Source: an uncultured Bacteroidales bacterium (GTDB lineage: Bacteria > Bacteroidota > Bacteroidia > Bacteroidales > FEN-979). From it: a DNA stretch of 64,000 bases. Location: NCBI GenBank assembly GCA_903837605.1, contig CAILVF010000003.1, positions 1 through 64,000 on the forward strand, in the 5' to 3' direction. The notes below the pieces were generated by a model that was not told the DNA's origin, ran no database searches, and saw only the letters and a program-made list of their open reading frames with translations. Below, piece by piece: positions 62,356-64,000 of this stretch. Position 1 is the first letter of the stretch, and the number at the start of each line of letters is the position of its first letter. A program made the position numbers and the translations under genes.

Positions 62356-63751
62356 GAAGGGCTACATTTTCAACATGCTGGGTATGCGGGAACATATCAA
62401 CAGGCTGGCATTCCTGCATGATATACTTTTCCTTGAGCAAATAAATATCCCTGGCCTGGGTGGCGGGGTTGCAGCTTATATACACAATTTTCCCGGGAAG
62501 CACCGAAAGCAGGGTTTGAATCACTTTCTCGTGCATGCCGTTGCGCGGAGGATCGGTGATCACTGCATGCGGATGGCCATGTTCAGTGATAAATTCAGGG
62601 GTAAGCAATTTTTCGGCTTCGGCGGTGAAAAACTGCAGGTTGGTATTGCCGTTAAGTTCGGCATTAACGCCGGCATCAGCTACAGCCGAAGCAACGGATT
62701 CAATCCCTATCCCCTGTTTAATATAAGGAGCGATATAATTGGCTATGGTCCCAGTGCCTGTGTAAAGGTCGTAAACGACTTCGTGGCCTTCGGGCGCGAG
62801 GTAGCCGGCAGCAAGCCGGAAGAGCTTTCCCGCCTGGATAGGATTTGTCTGGAAGAAAGAGACAGGCCCTATCCTGAATTTTGATTCAGGGAAGGCCGGG
62901 CGGAACGGAGGTATAACCTCAGTGATAAACCTGGTGCCTGAGTAATGTCTCATCAGCAGGTCGTTGATGATATCGTTCTTCTTTTCGTTCACCACGTAGA
63001 AAATGGATGTAATTTTCGGGAACTCAGCCTGTAGATGAAAGAGCATAGGAAGAATCCGGTCGGGTTCATCGGTCCCGTATACCATGATCAGCATAAGGTC
63101 GCCTGAAGTTGTGGTCCTCAGTATCATATTACGCAGAAATCCCGAATTGTTCCTGGCATCATAAAAGCTCAGGCCCTTATCGATCGCATATCTCCTGGCT
63201 TCAAGCCTGATTGCGTTCACGGGTTCCTCCATAAGATAGCAGTGGTCAATATCAAGGATCTTGTCCCAACGCCTGGGTATGTGGAACCCGAGGGCAGGGG
63301 AGGCGTCCCCGTCGGCCACACCGGTAAACCACCTGCGGGAGGAAAATGTAAATTCAAGTTTGTTCCTGTATTCCCTTGTGGCTTCCGACCCTATGATCTC
63401 ACGCACCAGGGGATTTTCGAGCTTGGCAATGCGCCTGAAACTGTCTTCAACCTGCTTGTGTTTGTAATGAAGCTGGCTGCCGTAGTTCATGTGCTGCCAC
63501 CTGCAGCCCCCGCAAACACCGAAATGAGAGCAGAACGCTTCCGTTCGGTCGGGCGAATAAGTGTGAAATTTCACTATCCTCCCTTCTGCGTAAGAACGTT
63601 TTGATTTAAAGACTTCAATATCGACAATATCCCCGGGCACCCCGTAAGGCACAAAAACAACCATGTCGCCATCCCGGGCCACCGCATTGCCTTCAGAACC
63701 CGCATCGATGATCTCAATTTTTTCTATTAATTTCTTCTCGTTCTTCCTCAC
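62342..63751 (-). CDS. rlmD: 23S rRNA (uracil-C5)-methyltransferase, RlmD/RumA family
   Basis: The 469-residue enzyme has an N-terminal TRAM domain (about 8-60), a [4Fe-4S] cysteine set C74, C80 and C83 (CSHFGVCGGC) with a fourth in IDHCYL, and a methyltransferase domain (VYDLYTGTGTIANYIA, ITDPPRNG, VYISCNPAT). The last cysteine is the catalytic one. It methylates uracil in 23S rRNA; the exact position is inferred from the family. Confidence 0.9.
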   Translation of the reverse strand: MRKNEKKLIEKIEIIDAGSEGNAVARDGDMVVFVPYGVPGDIVDIEVFKSKRSYAEGRIVKFHTYSPDRTEAFCSHFGVCGGCRWQHMNYGSQLHYKHKQVEDSFRRIAKLENPLVREIIGSEATREYRNKLEFTFSSRRWFTGVADGDASPALGFHIPRRWDKILDIDHCYLMEEPVNAIRLEARRYAIDKGLSFYDARNNSGFLRNMILRTTTSGDLMLIMVYGTDEPDRILPMLFHLQAEFPKITSIFYVVNEKKNDIINDLLMRHYSGTRFITEVIPPFRPAFPESKFRIGPVSFFQTNPIQAGKLFRLAAGYLAPEGHEVVYDLYTGTGTIANYIAPYIKQGIGIESVASAVADAGVNAELNGNTNLQFFTAEAEKLLTPEFITEHGHPHAVITDPPRNGMHEKVIQTLLSVLPGKIVYISCNPATQARDIYLLKEKYIMQECQPVDMFPHTQHVENVALLTLA

Positions 63752-63766
63752 TTTTCCCTCACGATC

Positions 63767-64000
63767 TTATTCACGATTTATAAAATGCCTGCTGTCGCCC
63801 CACTCCCCGTACCCGATCTCGTCTCCCGCAGCACGTATGTGTTTTTCGAGTGCTATCCTGGTCTCTTCCGGCTCATCTTTTACATTCGGTTTGTTTTCGT
63901 AAAGCAGGTAATTATCCCTGTATTTAACAGGGGTCAGGTTTGGCATGATCACGTTGGCCCCGGCATAAATTGCCTGCTCCCTTCCCCTGGGATCAAGAGT
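63767..64000 (-). CDS. hydE: C-terminal part of [FeFe]-hydrogenase maturase HydE (runs off window)
   Basis: The minus-strand frame reads TLDPRGREQAIYAGANVIMPNLTP and ends FINRE, which matches the C-terminal half of the radical SAM maturase HydE. The related biotin synthase is a weaker match. Only 77 residues are in the window, the 5' part lies beyond 64000. HydE helps to build the H-cluster of [FeFe]-hydrogenase, and its presence suggests a fermentative anaerobe. Confidence 0.85.
   Translation of the reverse strand, partial: TLDPRGREQAIYAGANVIMPNLTPVKYRDNYLLYENKPNVKDEPEETRIALEKHIRAAGDEIGYGEWGDSRHFINRE

Overview
The window looks like part of a Bacteroidota chromosome, probably an uncultured Bacteroidales-type anaerobe. 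The grounds are a type IX secretion sorting domain, TAnnTTTG-type -7 promoter boxes, the short primary sigma factor, Bacteroidetes-type YidC and topoisomerase IV proteins, a TonB receptor, a flavodiiron protein and the end of an [FeFe]-hydrogenase maturase (HydE). Most of the window is ordinary chromosomal housekeeping at moderate G+C. Positions 1-3870 are visibly AT-rich and differ in kind.

Region 1 (1-5312) is the accessory part. Three promoter-poor single-gene cassettes (a lipoprotein, an outer-membrane barrel, and a YCF48-repeat protein with a T9SS signal) are separated by four integron-type attC sites. Each cassette opens with a GTTRRRY core and closes with its exact reverse complement. 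The array abuts the 3' end of a tyrosine recombinase that lacks IntI features. That gene's promoter lies inside a GCCTAAC/GTTAGGC palindrome, and a tRNA-Arg(TCT) gene follows.

Region 2 (5400-18436) holds an isochorismatase-fold hydrolase, topoisomerase IV subunit A, a flavodiiron protein, a GT-C/TPR membrane protein, a lipoprotein, TsaD and TamB. Region 3 (18436-26670) is a compact operon. An AddA-like and an AddB-like helicase-nuclease bracket an AmgK-like sugar kinase fused to a RapZ C-terminal domain, plus a MurU-like nucleotidyltransferase. This puts recombination repair and cell-wall sugar recycling in one transcript.

Region 4 (26760-38334) carries an AmmeMemoRadiSam set with export signals: a MEMO-AMMECR1 fusion, a radical SAM enzyme, a membrane spermidine-synthase-like protein and a second MEMO paralogue. 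It also has an endonuclease/exonuclease/phosphatase protein whose 3' end is a 46-bp tandem repeat, an HtrA protease, the primary sigma factor, OsmC, a tyrosine phosphatase and a PNPOx-like protein. Region 5 (38353-46737) has a KdpE response regulator and a short KdpD-like kinase without visible kdpFABC, a lipoprotein, a rifampin-phosphotransferase-like dikinase paired with a lipocalin/CrtC-like protein, and an OprB-type porin.

Region 6 (46775-56740) has an unknown exported protein, serine dehydratase, a response-regulator kinase and GAPDH in one minus-strand run, then PpsR, CTP synthase, YidC and an MqnA-type enzyme. Region 7 (56830-64000) has an unknown exported protein with a near-perfect promoter and a TonB-dependent receptor. 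It then has the DUF1573-yajC-ybbR-coaE operon, shikimate kinase, RlmD and a truncated hydE. No gene-free stretch exceeds 300 bases. All family assignments were made by reading motifs; no database search was run.
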